Notes under the pieces: generated by a model | What the model saw: the letters and a program-made list of their open reading frames with translations, nothing else | What the model was told of the DNA's origin: nothing | Database searches by the model: none | Shown here: piece by piece, positions 33,855 to 43,556 of the stretch | How positions within the stretch are numbered: position 1 is the stretch's first letter | Layout of the letters: each line of letters opens with the position of its first letter | Assembly (NCBI GenBank): GCA_022709755.1 | Contig: JAKLIF010000004.1 | Coordinates: 186,001 to 250,000 of the forward strand | Direction: 5' to 3' | DNA length: 64,000 nt | Source: Elusimicrobiota bacterium | Lineage (GTDB): Bacteria; Elusimicrobiota; Elusimicrobia; FEN-1173; JAKLIF01 | Program-made: the position numbers and the translations under genes

Positions 33855-35974
33855 CGGGGAAAACCGGAGCAGGCCAGGAACGGACCGCGTTTCCCGAACC
33901 GCTTGAGCATGGGTTTTCCGCACTTCTCGCATTTTTCGTCGGTCATCTCGGGGGCGGGACGGATGATCTTGTTCCCGCTCCGGTCGATGGAGATGGTGTT
34001 ACGGCAGTCCGGATAACCGGTGCAGGCCAGGAACCGGGAATTGCGCCGGCTCTTCATCACCATGGGTTTCCCGCACTTCCCGCATTTCTCGTCGGTGTTC
34101 TGGGGCACGATCTTCTGTCCCGTCTTATCCAAAGGCACGGTGTGCCGGCACTTGGGATAGGCCGAACACGCCAGATATTTCCCGAACCGGTTCTCCCGGA
34201 GGAACATCGGGGCGCCGCACAGCATGCACTTCTCGTCCGTCTCCACCGGTTTCAGCCGCACGGTCTCCATCTCGGTCTCGGCCTTCTCCAGGCTGGCCAG
34301 GAACGGTTTATAAAAATCCATGACGGTCTCCCGCCACTTCGCCTTGCCGGATGCGATGTCGTCCAGGTGTTCCTCGATCTTCGCCGTGAACCCCACGTCG
34401 ACGATCTCCTTGAAATGCTGTTGGAGCTGGCGGTCCACCACCTTGCCCAGTTCCGTTGGGAAGAAGCGCCTCTCTTCAAGCCGCACGTATCCCCTGTCCA
34501 GGATCGTCTTGATGATGGGCGCGTAGGTCGACGGACGGCCGATGCCGTGTTCTTCGAGAACCTTCACCAGGCTGGCCTCGTTGAACCGGGGAGGCGGTTC
34601 CGTGAAATGCTGCTCGGGTTTCAACTCCTTGAGCGCGAGCAAGTCCCCCGCCGTCAGGACGGGCAATACGGCGGGCTCGTTCTCCTTGGGGCTATCGTCG
34701 GTCTCTTCGTAGATGACCAGGAACCCGTTGAACTTCAACGTGCGGCCGGCGGCCCGGAAGAGATAATCAGAGGCGGCGATGTCCACCGTGACCGTGTCGT
34801 AGACCGCTTCCGCCATCTGACTGGCGATAAAACGGCTCCAGATCAGTTCATAGAGCTTCATCTGTTCGTTGTTCAGGATGTCCCGGAGGGAGTCCGGCGT
34901 GCGGGACACCTTGGTGGGACGGATACACTCGTGAGCCTCTTGGGCGCCTTTGGCTTTTGTCTTATAGATCCTCGGTTTCGCCGGCAGATAGGACTTCCCG
35001 TATTTCGCTTCCACCCACTGAACCGCTTCCTGCTGGGCCTCTTTGGCCACAGACACAGAATCCGTCCTCATGTAGGTAATCAAACCCACGGGACCTTCGG
35101 TCCCCGCCTCCACCCCTTCGTAGAGTTGCTGGGCGATCATCATGGTCTGAGACGTGGAGAAATACAGGCGGCGGGACGCCTCCTGCTGCAAGCTGGCGGT
35201 CGTGAACGGCGGCGTGGGCTGGCGGCGCTTTTCCTTGGGTTCCACCCGTTGGACGGTGTAAGACGCTCCGTCCAACTTCCGGAGGACCTCATCCAATTTC
35301 TCGCGGTTCCGGAAAGCGAATTTATCGTAACGGGTCTCCCCGCACGAGTGGAGCTGGGCCCGGAAAGACTGTCCCGACTTTTCCAGATCGGCTTCCAACG
35401 TCCAGAATTCCTCGGCGACGAACTTCAGGATCTCTTCTTCCCGCGCGCAGATCAAGCGGACGGCCACCGACTGGACCCTGCCCGCCGACAATCCGCGACG
35501 GACTTTGCGCCAGAGCAACGGGGACAGCTTGTAACCCACCAGGCGGTCCAAGATGCGCCGGGCGAGTTGGGCGTCCACCAGGGGAAGATGGATCCCCCGG
35601 GCGGTCTTGAACGATTCCCGGATGGCCTCCGGGGTGATCTCGTGGAACGTGATGCGTTTGGCCTTTTTCTCGTCCAGATCCAGGATCTTGGTCAGATGCC
35701 AGGCGATGGCCTCTCCTTCGCGGTCGAAGTCAGTCGCCAGATAGATGGATTTCGCCTTCTTGGCCAGGCGGGTGAGATCCGGAACGACCTTCTTGGCGCG
35801 TGGAAGCATCTCGTAGCGCGGCTCGAACCCGTTCTTCACGTCCACACCCAATTCTTTTTCTGGAAGGTCCCTCAGGTGCCCGTAGGAACTCCGGATGACA
35901 TAGTTACCGCCGAGGATTTTCCCGATCGTTCTTTCCTTGGTGGGCGACTCAACGATGATCAGTTCCTTGCTCAT
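33824..35974 (-). CDS. topA: DNA topoisomerase I
   Basis: A 716-residue type IA topoisomerase that relaxes negative supercoils. The Toprim domain starts LIIVESPTKERTIGKIL and has DFDREGEAIAWHL; the active-site tyrosine is in GLITYMRTDSVSVA. Three C-terminal four-cysteine zinc ribbons are present (starting CMLCGAPM, CGKCGKPM and CEKCGKPM), fewer or more than in other phyla but sufficient for DNA binding. It follows dprA by ATGA overlap, a common arrangement. Confidence 0.97.
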   Translation of the reverse strand: MSKELIIVESPTKERTIGKILGGNYVIRSSYGHLRDLPEKELGVDVKNGFEPRYEMLPRAKKVVPDLTRLAKKAKSIYLATDFDREGEAIAWHLTKILDLDEKKAKRITFHEITPEAIRESFKTARGIHLPLVDAQLARRILDRLVGYKLSPLLWRKVRRGLSAGRVQSVAVRLICAREEEILKFVAEEFWTLEADLEKSGQSFRAQLHSCGETRYDKFAFRNREKLDEVLRKLDGASYTVQRVEPKEKRRQPTPPFTTASLQQEASRRLYFSTSQTMMIAQQLYEGVEAGTEGPVGLITYMRTDSVSVAKEAQQEAVQWVEAKYGKSYLPAKPRIYKTKAKGAQEAHECIRPTKVSRTPDSLRDILNNEQMKLYELIWSRFIASQMAEAVYDTVTVDIAASDYLFRAAGRTLKFNGFLVIYEETDDSPKENEPAVLPVLTAGDLLALKELKPEQHFTEPPPRFNEASLVKVLEEHGIGRPSTYAPIIKTILDRGYVRLEERRFFPTELGKVVDRQLQQHFKEIVDVGFTAKIEEHLDDIASGKAKWRETVMDFYKPFLASLEKAETEMETVRLKPVETDEKCMLCGAPMFLRENRFGKYLACSAYPKCRHTVPLDKTGQKIVPQNTDEKCGKCGKPMVMKSRRNSRFLACTGYPDCRNTISIDRSGNKIIRPAPEMTDEKCEKCGKPMLKRFGKRGPFLACSGFPRCRNIRKVST

Positions 35975-37125
35975 ATCGGTAAAACTCCTTCAGCCATACT
36001 CCGTTCGGTCCTCATGTACAGACCGCCGGGCAGATTTCGAATCATTCCACTCATCTCCAATTCCAACAGCACGGCCGACAACCGGGCCGGTTTGAGGCCG
36101 GACTTGACCGTGAGATGGTCGGCGGAGACCGGGTCGATGCTCAGATGGGGCAAAAGCCCCGAGGCGTCCGCCGAGAGTTCCACCGGAGCGGACCGTCCCG
36201 CCGGTTTGGCGCGGGACGTCTGGCTCAACAACTGCTTGAAAGCGGTGATCTCGTCCAACACGTCCGAAAAATTTTCCAGGAGTCTCCCCCCCTGTTTGAT
36301 GAGACGATGGGGGCCGAGGCTCTTCTTCGAGAAGACGGATCCGGGGACGGCGAAGACGTCGCGGCCCTGTTCCCCGGCCAACCGGGCCGTGATGAGGGCG
36401 CCGCTGGTCTCGTCGGCCTCGACCACGATGACGGCCAGAGACAAGCCGGAGATGATGCGGTTCCTCCTCGGGAAGTGTCCCTTATCCGGCGGGGTCTTCA
36501 TGGAGAACTCGGAGAAGACGGCCCCCTGCTCCGCGATCTTCTCCGACAAAATCCTGTTTTCGGGCGGATAGACCTTGCTGAGCCCGCTCCCGAGGACGCC
36601 GAACGTGCGTCCGCCGCATTTGAGCGCGATGGAATGGGCGACGGTGTCGATTCCGCGCGCCAGGCCGCTCACGGAGGTGACCCCGGCTTCGGCCATCTCG
36701 CGGGCCAAACGTTCCGCCACCGCGGTCCCATAGGGGGACGGGTTCCTCGTCCCGACGACGGCCACCGCCCAAGCGTCCCGCGTCTTGAATTGGCCCCGCA
36801 CATAAAGCACGGGAGGCGCGTCCGTCAGCGATTTCAACATCGACGGATAATCGGGGTCTGTCATCAACAATATCCGCGTGTCCGTGCGTTCGATCTCGTC
36901 GAGTTCCTGATCCAGGAGCGCGCGGGTCTTCTCGCAGGATTGATGCAACCGCCGGCCCAGAGAAGGCCCCCACTCTTCCAGGGCTTCCCATTCTTTCGCC
37001 GGACGATCCAACGCGTCGGCGATGGTCCCGAACCGTTCCAGGATCGTCCGGAACCGGGCCGGTCCCACCTCGGGACACATGTTCAAAAGGATGCGCGCCG
37101 ACCGCTCGTCCAGCCGGTCAGTCAC
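35971..37125 (-). CDS. dprA: DNA-processing protein DprA
   Basis: A 384-residue protein that protects incoming single-stranded DNA and loads RecA during transformation. The N-terminal SAM-like helices are followed by the Rossmann-like core with VAVVGTRNPSPYGTAVAERL, SGLARGIDTVAHSIAL and FPRRNRIISGLS, and a C-terminal winged helix (SADHLTVKSGLKPARLSAVL). The start codon is GTG, overlapping the upstream regulator stop (GTGA). ComM further up the same strand also serves transformation, so natural competence is plausible. Confidence 0.95.
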   Translation of the reverse strand: MTDRLDERSARILLNMCPEVGPARFRTILERFGTIADALDRPAKEWEALEEWGPSLGRRLHQSCEKTRALLDQELDEIERTDTRILLMTDPDYPSMLKSLTDAPPVLYVRGQFKTRDAWAVAVVGTRNPSPYGTAVAERLAREMAEAGVTSVSGLARGIDTVAHSIALKCGGRTFGVLGSGLSKVYPPENRILSEKIAEQGAVFSEFSMKTPPDKGHFPRRNRIISGLSLAVIVVEADETSGALITARLAGEQGRDVFAVPGSVFSKKSLGPHRLIKQGGRLLENFSDVLDEITAFKQLLSQTSRAKPAGRSAPVELSADASGLLPHLSIDPVSADHLTVKSGLKPARLSAVLLELEMSGMIRNLPGGLYMRTERSMAEGVLPI

Positions 37126-37559
37126 AGAAGGTCCTCCGACATCTCGCTTTCAAAGAACGGCGAGGAGCGTTTCGGGGTCTCCCGTTCCTCGACATCCCGC
37201 GCGGCCGGCGTCTCCGGGGATTTTCGGACCGGAGCAGGCGACGGCCCGGCGGACGGCGGCAGGGGGAAGACGTCGCCCATCAAGCGTCTCAGCCGGAGCA
37301 ACCGGTCGTCGTCGTCCAGGGCTGTCTGCCACGCCGAGGGAATCCGTCCGACGGAAATGAAGAGCCGGAGGGGGTCCACCCGGAGGATCTCCGAGAGCCG
37401 GAACAGGACCCTCTCGTCGTCCGGGGGGTTCCGTTCCCCCCTCAGAACTTTGGCCATGTAGGATGGGTCGATCCGGGCGTAACGGCAGACCTCCCGGATG
37501 GAGATGTCCCTCTCCTTCAACTGGCGGCGGAGCAACCTGGCAAATGCCGGAAAAGACAC
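37122..37559 (-). CDS. XRE-like helix-turn-helix regulator
   Basis: A 145-residue protein. Residues ~5-65 form a Cro/C1-type helix-turn-helix (ERDISIREVCRYARIDPSYM, then LRGERNPPDDERVLFRLSEIL). The remaining half is low-complexity, proline- and acid-rich, with no other domain. The start is GTG with AAAGGA eight bases upstream. Its stop overlaps dprA. It may control the dprA-topA-xer segment, but no operator is recognised. Confidence 0.8.
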   Translation of the reverse strand: MSFPAFARLLRRQLKERDISIREVCRYARIDPSYMAKVLRGERNPPDDERVLFRLSEILRVDPLRLFISVGRIPSAWQTALDDDDRLLRLRRLMGDVFPLPPSAGPSPAPVRKSPETPAARDVEERETPKRSSPFFESEMSEDLL

Positions 37560-37560
37560 T

Positions 37561-37944
37561 CTACTGTCCTTTCAATATCTCGTAGCGGCGGGTGGCGATT
37601 TCCCGACGCGGGCCCTGCGGGAAAAGTTCGATGTATTTCTGATAGGCCTCCGTGGCCTCGCGGTTCTTATTGAGCTGTTCCAACATGCTCGCCACGCCGA
37701 ATTGGGCCCGCTCGGCATACCGGCTCCGGGGATACCGTTCCATGATCTTCTGATATTCGCTCAACGCCAGGGCCTCCCGGCTGAGGATCTCGTGCCAGGC
37801 CGCCAAGCCGTATTGAAGGGTGGCGTTCCCCTTCATCTGAGGATGCCCGTCGAGAAAGATCTGAAACCGCCCGCTGCTGACGAAATCGCTCCACCAGAAG
37901 ACGGACAAACCGGCCAGGATCAGGAAAAGAATGAAGTTTTTCAT
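37561..37944 (-). CDS. Small membrane-anchored TPR protein
   Basis: A 127-residue protein with one N-terminal hydrophobic helix (NFILFLILAGLSVFWWS) that could be an anchor or signal peptide, followed by two TPR-like units around YGLAAWHEILSREALALSEY and AQFGVASMLEQLNKNREA. The tail YPRSRYAERA / LFPQGPRREIATRRY resembles YbgF/CpoB and BamD-type repeats that act in envelope assembly. The start follows AAGGAG by eight bases. It lies directly after the LysM protein gene, so a shared envelope task is likely. No enzyme motif. Confidence 0.75.
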   Translation of the reverse strand: MKNFILFLILAGLSVFWWSDFVSSGRFQIFLDGHPQMKGNATLQYGLAAWHEILSREALALSEYQKIMERYPRSRYAERAQFGVASMLEQLNKNREATEAYQKYIELFPQGPRREIATRRYEILKGQ

Positions 37945-37951
37945 GGGGACG

Positions 37952-38950
37952 TCACTCCTTGAGGAGGACCCAATCACCGACGGCGATCGGGTCGTTGGCG
38001 GCAACGATGGAAGCGGTGATCTTCTTCTTCGCCGAATCGACATATTCCACCTGGAGCAGGCCCACCTTCTTGTAGAACGTTCCCATATGACGACCCGTGA
38101 CGGGATGTTTGGCCTTACGGTCCTTGTGGTAGATGACGCCCGTCATCCGCGACCGGATATCTCCCGACCGCACCTTCAGGGTCACGATATCCCCGAACGA
38201 GATCATCTCTTTCTTTTCCAGACAGCCCGAGATCACACAGGCCGCCTTCTTCTCCGGGGGTACCAGAAGCGAGTTTTCCTGGGAGGAACTGATCCGGATG
38301 GTGGGAAGGTTGACGGGCACCGTGGACGTCGAATCCATCACGATCTCTTCCGGAGCCGCATCCCAATCGGTCTCCACCGTCTCCTCGGCGGGCGCGGGGA
38401 CGGGTTCCGCCACCCGTTCCGTGAAGAGGTCGGGGATGATGAAATTCTGTCGGGGGTAGATCAGGTCCGGGTCCTTGATGGAGGGCTGGTTGGCGTTCCA
38501 GATCTTACGCCATTTCCAGGCATCTTTATAATAGAACATCGCCAGATCCCAGAGGGTATCTCCCTGGAGGACCGAATGATATTTCGGGGCGGTGGACACG
38601 GCAGGGATCGCGGTCTCCCCGTCGGAGGACGGCGTCTCCGGTGTCGGTTCTTCGTCCATGGACGGAGTCCCCGACGCCTCCCCTTCTCCGGTGGCGGAGG
38701 TCTCCTCGACGACGGCCTCCGGAACCGTTCCGGCCGGAGACGGGGCCGACATTCCGGGTAACGCCGAGGCGGGGACAGCGGCCGGTTCTTTCTTCTCCGT
38801 CTCCCGGGGCAAGGACAATTGGGGAGTGGACGGGCTCGAGGCGGGGCCTTCCACCCATTCTTCCGCCCGGGAGACAGCCGCGAAAAGGACCAACGCGAAC
38901 GCTCCCGTCAAAATCGCATTCCGAAAAACCTGGACTCTATTGAACATCAT
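37952..38950 (-). CDS. Secreted LysM-domain protein
   Basis: A 332-residue exported protein. Residues 1-29 are a signal peptide (ILTGAFALVLFAAVSRAEE). A proline-, serine- and glutamate-rich linker spans ~30-110, then a LysM-like peptidoglycan-binding domain (YHSVLQGDTLWDLAMFYYKD to YPRQNFIIP). The C-terminal ~150 residues have beta-rich motifs such as GDIVTLKVRSGDIRSRMTGV and AANDPIAVGDWVLLKE, a possible carbohydrate- or protein-binding region. It probably fastens something to the cell wall. Confidence 0.85.
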   Translation of the reverse strand: MMFNRVQVFRNAILTGAFALVLFAAVSRAEEWVEGPASSPSTPQLSLPRETEKKEPAAVPASALPGMSAPSPAGTVPEAVVEETSATGEGEASGTPSMDEEPTPETPSSDGETAIPAVSTAPKYHSVLQGDTLWDLAMFYYKDAWKWRKIWNANQPSIKDPDLIYPRQNFIIPDLFTERVAEPVPAPAEETVETDWDAAPEEIVMDSTSTVPVNLPTIRISSSQENSLLVPPEKKAACVISGCLEKKEMISFGDIVTLKVRSGDIRSRMTGVIYHKDRKAKHPVTGRHMGTFYKKVGLLQVEYVDSAKKKITASIVAANDPIAVGDWVLLKE

Positions 38951-38965
38951 ACGCCTCCCTGATTC

Positions 38966-40507
38966 TTAGGTCTGAGCCAACACGCCGTAACGATCCAACT
39001 GGCGGTATTGCACGGCCTCCGCCACATGTTCGTCGAGGATGATCTCCGACGATGAAAGATCGGCGATGGTCCTCGACAATTTAAGGACCCGGTCATACGA
39101 GCGGGCCGACAATCCCAAGCGGGCCACGACCGTCTTCAAGAACCCCCTGGCCGACTCCTGGATCCGGCAAAACTGTTTGATGTGACGGGACCCCATCTGC
39201 GCGTTGGCGAAGATCCCCTCGGCGGACAGGCGCCCTTCCTGGATCCGGCGGGCCGTCAGCACCCGGGCGCGGATGGTCTCCGAGGATTCGCCCGGGGGCA
39301 GCTCGTCGGCCAACTCCCTCAACGGGAGCGCGGGAACCTCGACATGCATGTCAATCCGGTCCAACAACGGGCCCGATATCTTCGAGCGGTATTTCTGTAT
39401 CTGGAACGGGGAGCAGACGCAATCCCGGTCCGGGTGTCCCTGATAACCGCAAGGACAAGGGTTCATGGCCGCGATCAACATGAACCTTGACGGAAAAGTG
39501 AGCGCCGTGGCCGCCCGCGAAATGGTGACGCAACCGTCCTCCAGGGGCTGCCGGAGGACTTCCAGGACGTGCCGGTTGAACTCCAGCAACTCATCGAGGA
39601 AGAGCACGCCTCCGTGCGCCAGGGACACTTCTCCCGGACGGGGAACAGCCCCGCCGCCGACCACCGCCACGTCGGAGATGGTGTGATGCGGGCTCCGGAA
39701 CGGACGTCGCCGGACCAACGAGTGTCCCCGAGGGAGGAAACCGGCGACCGAATGGATCTTCGTCACTTCCAACGCCTCCTCGAAGGTCATGGGAGGCAGG
39801 ATGGAGGGGACCCGTTTGGCCAACATGGTCTTTCCGGACCCCGGCGGACCGATGAGCATCACGTTGTGCCCGCCCGCCGCCGCGATCTCGAGGGCCCTCT
39901 TGGCAAAGAACTGACCTCTGACTTCTGAAAAATCCTGCGATTCCGCCGGAAGAGGCTCGGGGTCGGCCTTGGAATACGCCGAAAGGTCCGGCGTCCAGGT
40001 TCCCCTCAGGAAATCGGCGGCTTCCTTGAGCGTCGATACCGGGACGAGTTCGATCCCTTCGGCCAGCGCCCCCTCCGGATAATTCTGCGCCGGGAAGATG
40101 AGCCCTTGGGCTCCCTGGGCCTTGACGGCCTCGGCGATGGGCAACAGGCCCCGGACCGGCCGGACATGCCCATCCAGCGCCAGTTCGCCGACCATCACAT
40201 ATTTCGACAGCCGGTCCGTCGAAAAGATCCGTTGGGAGGCCAACACCCCGACGGCGATCGGCAAGTCGAAGGCCGTCCCCTCCTTCTTCACGTCCGCGGG
40301 GGAAAGGTTCACAACCACTTTCCGCATGGGGAAATCGAAACCGGAGTTGCGCACGGCGGACACCACGCGGTCTTTCGCCTCTTTCACCGCCGCGTCGGGA
40401 AGGCCCACCGTGGCGAAATGAGGGAGGCCGGGGGTGATATCCACCTCGACCTGGATCGACAGGCCGTGGATGCCTTGCGTCGTGGCGCTGAAAACTTGGG
40501 ACAACAT
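38966..40507 (-). CDS. comM: Mg-chelatase-like AAA ATPase ComM (YifB)
   Basis: A 513-residue hexameric helicase that promotes branch migration during natural transformation. The N-terminal Lon-protease-like domain (LSQVFSATTQGIHGLSIQVE) is followed by the AAA core with Walker A GPPGSGKTM, Walker B GGVLFLDELLEF, and a zinc-binding CPCGYQGHPDRDCVC insertion. The ATG at 40507 gives the family length. It lies just downstream of a hybrid histidine kinase gene. Confidence 0.95.
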   Translation of the reverse strand: MLSQVFSATTQGIHGLSIQVEVDITPGLPHFATVGLPDAAVKEAKDRVVSAVRNSGFDFPMRKVVVNLSPADVKKEGTAFDLPIAVGVLASQRIFSTDRLSKYVMVGELALDGHVRPVRGLLPIAEAVKAQGAQGLIFPAQNYPEGALAEGIELVPVSTLKEAADFLRGTWTPDLSAYSKADPEPLPAESQDFSEVRGQFFAKRALEIAAAGGHNVMLIGPPGSGKTMLAKRVPSILPPMTFEEALEVTKIHSVAGFLPRGHSLVRRRPFRSPHHTISDVAVVGGGAVPRPGEVSLAHGGVLFLDELLEFNRHVLEVLRQPLEDGCVTISRAATALTFPSRFMLIAAMNPCPCGYQGHPDRDCVCSPFQIQKYRSKISGPLLDRIDMHVEVPALPLRELADELPPGESSETIRARVLTARRIQEGRLSAEGIFANAQMGSRHIKQFCRIQESARGFLKTVVARLGLSARSYDRVLKLSRTIADLSSSEIILDEHVAEAVQYRQLDRYGVLAQT

Positions 40508-40548
40508 GTGACCGGGTCTCCCCCCGTCCGCCCGATCTGGGCGGGTTG

Positions 40549-42090
40549 TCAGTGCTTGACCAGTTTCTCCATCTGGCTCAGGAGTTCCTCGATGTGAAAC
40601 GGCTTGGGGCAGACGCCGGAGGCGCCGTGTTCCAAGGCCACACCGATAGACTCCGGATAAGCGCTGACGACCAGGATCGGGACGTGCCGCCCTTGAGGCA
40701 TCCGGCGGATGGCGTCCAATATCTCGATCCCGTTCATATCCGGCATCATGATGTCCAACGTGATCAAATCGGGCATGCGTGACTGAACGAACGACAGGGC
40801 TTCCTTCCCGGACATGACGGATCGGATCTGCGCGTGGGGGAGGAGTCCTGTCAGAAGGTCCTGCATCAGGCGGACGGTCTCCTGGTCGTCGTCGACGAGG
40901 AGCACCAGTTTGTCCGCGAACGTCTTCTCGATGGGGGTGGCGACGACCTCCGTGATGGCCGTCGGCTGAGGAAGGATGGGAAGGCGGAAACTGATCCGGG
41001 TCCCCTGGCGATGGCCCGAGGAGAACGCCCAGATGCGGCCGCCGTGGGCTTCCACGATCTGTTTGCAGATGGACAGACCCAGGCCCAATCCCGTATAGTT
41101 GCGCGTGAGGCTCTGGTCGGCCTGATAAAACCGGTTGAAGATGTTCGGGAGCGACTCCGAGGGGATGCCGTCCCCGTCGTCGATGATGTCGAGCTGGATA
41201 TGGTTGTCCGCCTCGCGGATCACGTTGAGCTTGATGTGCCCGTTGATGGGCGTGAACTTGACCGCGTTGTGGAGCAGGTTCTCCAGCACTTCCTCGAGAC
41301 GGCGCGGACTGCCGTACATCCAGAGGGGGTCGTCGCCCATCGAGGACTCGAACCCGATGTTCTTCCTCGTCCACATCGGACGGAAAGCGTCCACCTGTTT
41401 CTTGATTAGCTCCAGGAACGAGAAATTCTCACGGTGCCAGAAACGGACGCTCTTGGCGAAATCGCGCACTTCGAAGAGGTTGTTCAGCAGATGGATCAGA
41501 TGACGGGTGTTGGTCAGGATGTTCTGGACGCTGACCCGCTGTTTGCTGGAAAGGCCGTCGCCGCGTTCCATCGTCATCAACTCCCCATGCCCCAGGATGA
41601 TCGTCAACGGGGTGCGGAGTTCGTGCGAGATGGCGGCCAGGAACTCATCTTTCATGTTCTGGAGTTCCTCCAGGTGCTTTTTCTCGTTGAGGAGGTGCTG
41701 GACGCTCAACGCCCGCTGAACGACCGTGTTCAGGTTGACGGAGGCGATCTCCTTCTTGAGGATGTAGTCGAAGATCCCCCGCTTGATGGCGTCGGCGGCC
41801 AACGGTTCTTCGGATTGGGAGATCAACATGATGATGGGCAGGCGCAGACTGGTCTGACCGATGCATTGGATGACTTCGAGACCGTTGATATCGGGAAGGG
41901 CATAATCGAGGAACAGGAGGGAGAAGGGGTCTTTCTGCAACCGTTCGAGGGCGGATTGACCGTCGGCCACGTGGACCAGGTGGACCGACCAGGAGATCAA
42001 CCGCTTGACCTGGGCCTCGAAGACGCCGACGAACGCGGTGTCCGCCGTCGCCAACAGGATGTTTAGCGCGGGCTGATTGGAATCCGTCAT
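40549..42090 (-). CDS. Hybrid histidine kinase, REC-HisKA-HATPase-REC
   Basis: A 513-residue cytoplasmic kinase with no transmembrane helix. An N-terminal receiver (phospho-site D62 in LLFLDYALPDING) is followed by a HisKA dimerisation helix with H156 in AAISHELRTPL, a HATPase_c domain with N box NLLHNAVKF and G boxes DGDGIP and GLGLGLS, and a C-terminal receiver (D446 in LITLDIMMPDMNG). The N-terminal receiver suggests that another kinase controls this one, in a phosphorelay. Stand-alone receivers at 929 and 14351 could be partners. It sits inside the ribosomal/competence run without obvious reason. Confidence 0.93.
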   Translation of the reverse strand: MTDSNQPALNILLATADTAFVGVFEAQVKRLISWSVHLVHVADGQSALERLQKDPFSLLFLDYALPDINGLEVIQCIGQTSLRLPIIMLISQSEEPLAADAIKRGIFDYILKKEIASVNLNTVVQRALSVQHLLNEKKHLEELQNMKDEFLAAISHELRTPLTIILGHGELMTMERGDGLSSKQRVSVQNILTNTRHLIHLLNNLFEVRDFAKSVRFWHRENFSFLELIKKQVDAFRPMWTRKNIGFESSMGDDPLWMYGSPRRLEEVLENLLHNAVKFTPINGHIKLNVIREADNHIQLDIIDDGDGIPSESLPNIFNRFYQADQSLTRNYTGLGLGLSICKQIVEAHGGRIWAFSSGHRQGTRISFRLPILPQPTAITEVVATPIEKTFADKLVLLVDDDQETVRLMQDLLTGLLPHAQIRSVMSGKEALSFVQSRMPDLITLDIMMPDMNGIEILDAIRRMPQGRHVPILVVSAYPESIGVALEHGASGVCPKPFHIEELLSQMEKLVKH

Positions 42091-42120
42091 GATGAATGGG
42101 TCCGATCGTTCATTCTGTTT

Positions 42121-42495
42121 TCAAATCGTGTATTCCGCCGAGTCCGGAGAGAAGGCGTCCGGCAAGTGTTCGATCGATCCGTCGGGATTGACCGCCACGA
42201 CATCGAAACGGTAATCCTGCCCCGCCAGGCGCCGGTCCTTGATGAACATCAGGGCCGCCTTGAGCATCCGGCCTTGTTTGGAGGAGTGCACGGCCTCTTG
42301 CGGAGAGCCGTAAGCGGTGGATCGGCGCGTTTTGACTTCGACGAAGACCACCGCCCCGCCGTCCCGCATGACCAGATCCAATTCCCCCCAGCGCGTCCGG
42401 TAATTGGAGGCCAGACATTCCAGCCCCTTGTCCTCGAGATACGCTTTCGCCCGCCGTTCTCCTCCGTCCCCAACCTGTCGGGTCGGGAGGGCCAT
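42121..42495 (-). CDS. yraN: YraN/UPF0102 nuclease-fold protein
   Basis: A 124-residue protein with the restriction-endonuclease fold: ASNYRTRWGELDLVMRD with the catalytic E-x-D and FVEVKTRR with E-x-K. The function is unproven but it travels with rnhB in most bacteria, as here. The start ATG (42495) overlaps the rnhB stop (TGATG). Confidence 0.9.
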   Translation of the reverse strand: MALPTRQVGDGGERRAKAYLEDKGLECLASNYRTRWGELDLVMRDGGAVVFVEVKTRRSTAYGSPQEAVHSSKQGRMLKAALMFIKDRRLAGQDYRFDVVAVNPDGSIEHLPDAFSPDSAEYTI

Positions 42496-43139
42496 CACGC
42501 CGGCACAGCGGGCCGGGAGCCGGAAAGGAGACACTCCTTGACCGGAGCGTAGGACCGCCGATGAATGTCGCAGGGACCGTAACGGTTCAGGGCGTCCCGG
42601 TGAGAGGCGGTCCCATATCCCTTGTTCTGATCGAACGAATAGACGGGATACTTGGGATGTTCCTCGTGCATGATCCGGTCGCGCGTGACCTTGGCCAGGA
42701 TGCTGGCCGCCGCGATGGAGGCGCTGAGGGCATCTCCCCGGATGACGGTCTTTTGAGGGCCCGCATAGGCGGGGATCCCCCTGTTTCCGTCGATGAGCGC
42801 GAGGGATGGACGCACCGACAGTCCGGCCAGCGCGTTCCTCATCCCGATGAAAGTGGCTTGAAGCACGTTCACCTCGTCGACCACCGCGGGGCTGATGACC
42901 GACACCGCATACGCCTCGCTCTGTTCAATGATCAAACCGAACAGGCGCTCCCGTTGGAGCGCCGTCAACTGCTTGCTGTCGTTCAACCCTGCTAAAACGG
43001 GGCCCGTCTTCAATATGACGGCGGCCGCCACCAGCGGGCCCGCCCAACAACCCCGTCCCGCTTCGTCCACGCCGGCCAGGATCGCCGGCCCGCGCGAACG
43101 GTATTCCTGATCGAAACGATAGAGATCGTCAGCCGGCAC
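42495..43139 (-). CDS. rnhB: Ribonuclease HII
   Basis: A 214-residue enzyme that cuts RNA of RNA-DNA hybrids and removes single ribonucleotides. Catalytic acids are in [15 protein letters not shown], with DSKQL and LIDGNRG following and the last in HGDAL-like [20 protein letters not shown]. The start GTG at 43139 overlaps the rplS stop by ten bases; an upstream alternative would run far into rplS and adds non-family basic residues. RplS-rnhB-yraN order is widespread. Confidence 0.93.
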   Translation of the reverse strand: MPADDLYRFDQEYRSRGPAILAGVDEAGRGCWAGPLVAAAVILKTGPVLAGLNDSKQLTALQRERLFGLIIEQSEAYAVSVISPAVVDEVNVLQATFIGMRNALAGLSVRPSLALIDGNRGIPAYAGPQKTVIRGDALSASIAAASILAKVTRDRIMHEEHPKYPVYSFDQNKGYGTASHRDALNRYGPCDIHRRSYAPVKECLLSGSRPAVPA

Positions 43140-43539
43140 TGGGCTTGGCGGCCTCAGGAGCCGTCGCCGGAGCCGCGGGGGACGCGTCCTGCGCCTCCTC
43201 TTTTCCGGCGATGCGCGCGGCCTTTCCGGAAAGGTTCCGCAGGTAATAGAGTTTGGCCCGGCGGACTTTACCGGAACGGACCACTTCAAGCCCCTCGATC
43301 CGGGGGGAATGCAGGGGAAAGGTCCTCTCGATCCCGACGCCGAAGGAGACCTTCCGCACGGTGAACGTGCCGGCGATGCCGTGTCCCCTCCTGCGGATGA
43401 CGACGCCTTCGAAAGCCTGGACGCGCTCGCTCTCTCCTTCGACGACTTTCACGTCCACTCGGACGAAATCGCCCACGCGGAACGGGGTCAGATCCTTTTT
43501 CAGATATTTCGCTTCGACTTGATCAATGAGTGCATTCAT
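43129..43539 (-). CDS. rplS: Ribosomal protein L19
   Basis: A 136-residue large-subunit protein at the 30S-50S interface. [55 protein letters not shown] and [21 protein letters not shown] are the core. A ~25-residue alanine-, proline- and glutamate-rich tail extends past the usual end. The ATG at 43539 begins the conserved [10 protein letters not shown]. Confidence 0.97.
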   Translation of the reverse strand: MNALIDQVEAKYLKKDLTPFRVGDFVRVDVKVVEGESERVQAFEGVVIRRRGHGIAGTFTVRKVSFGVGIERTFPLHSPRIEGLEVVRSGKVRRAKLYYLRNLSGKAARIAGKEEAQDASPAAPATAPEAAKPSAG

Positions 43540-43556
43540 GGTTAAAACCGCCTTCT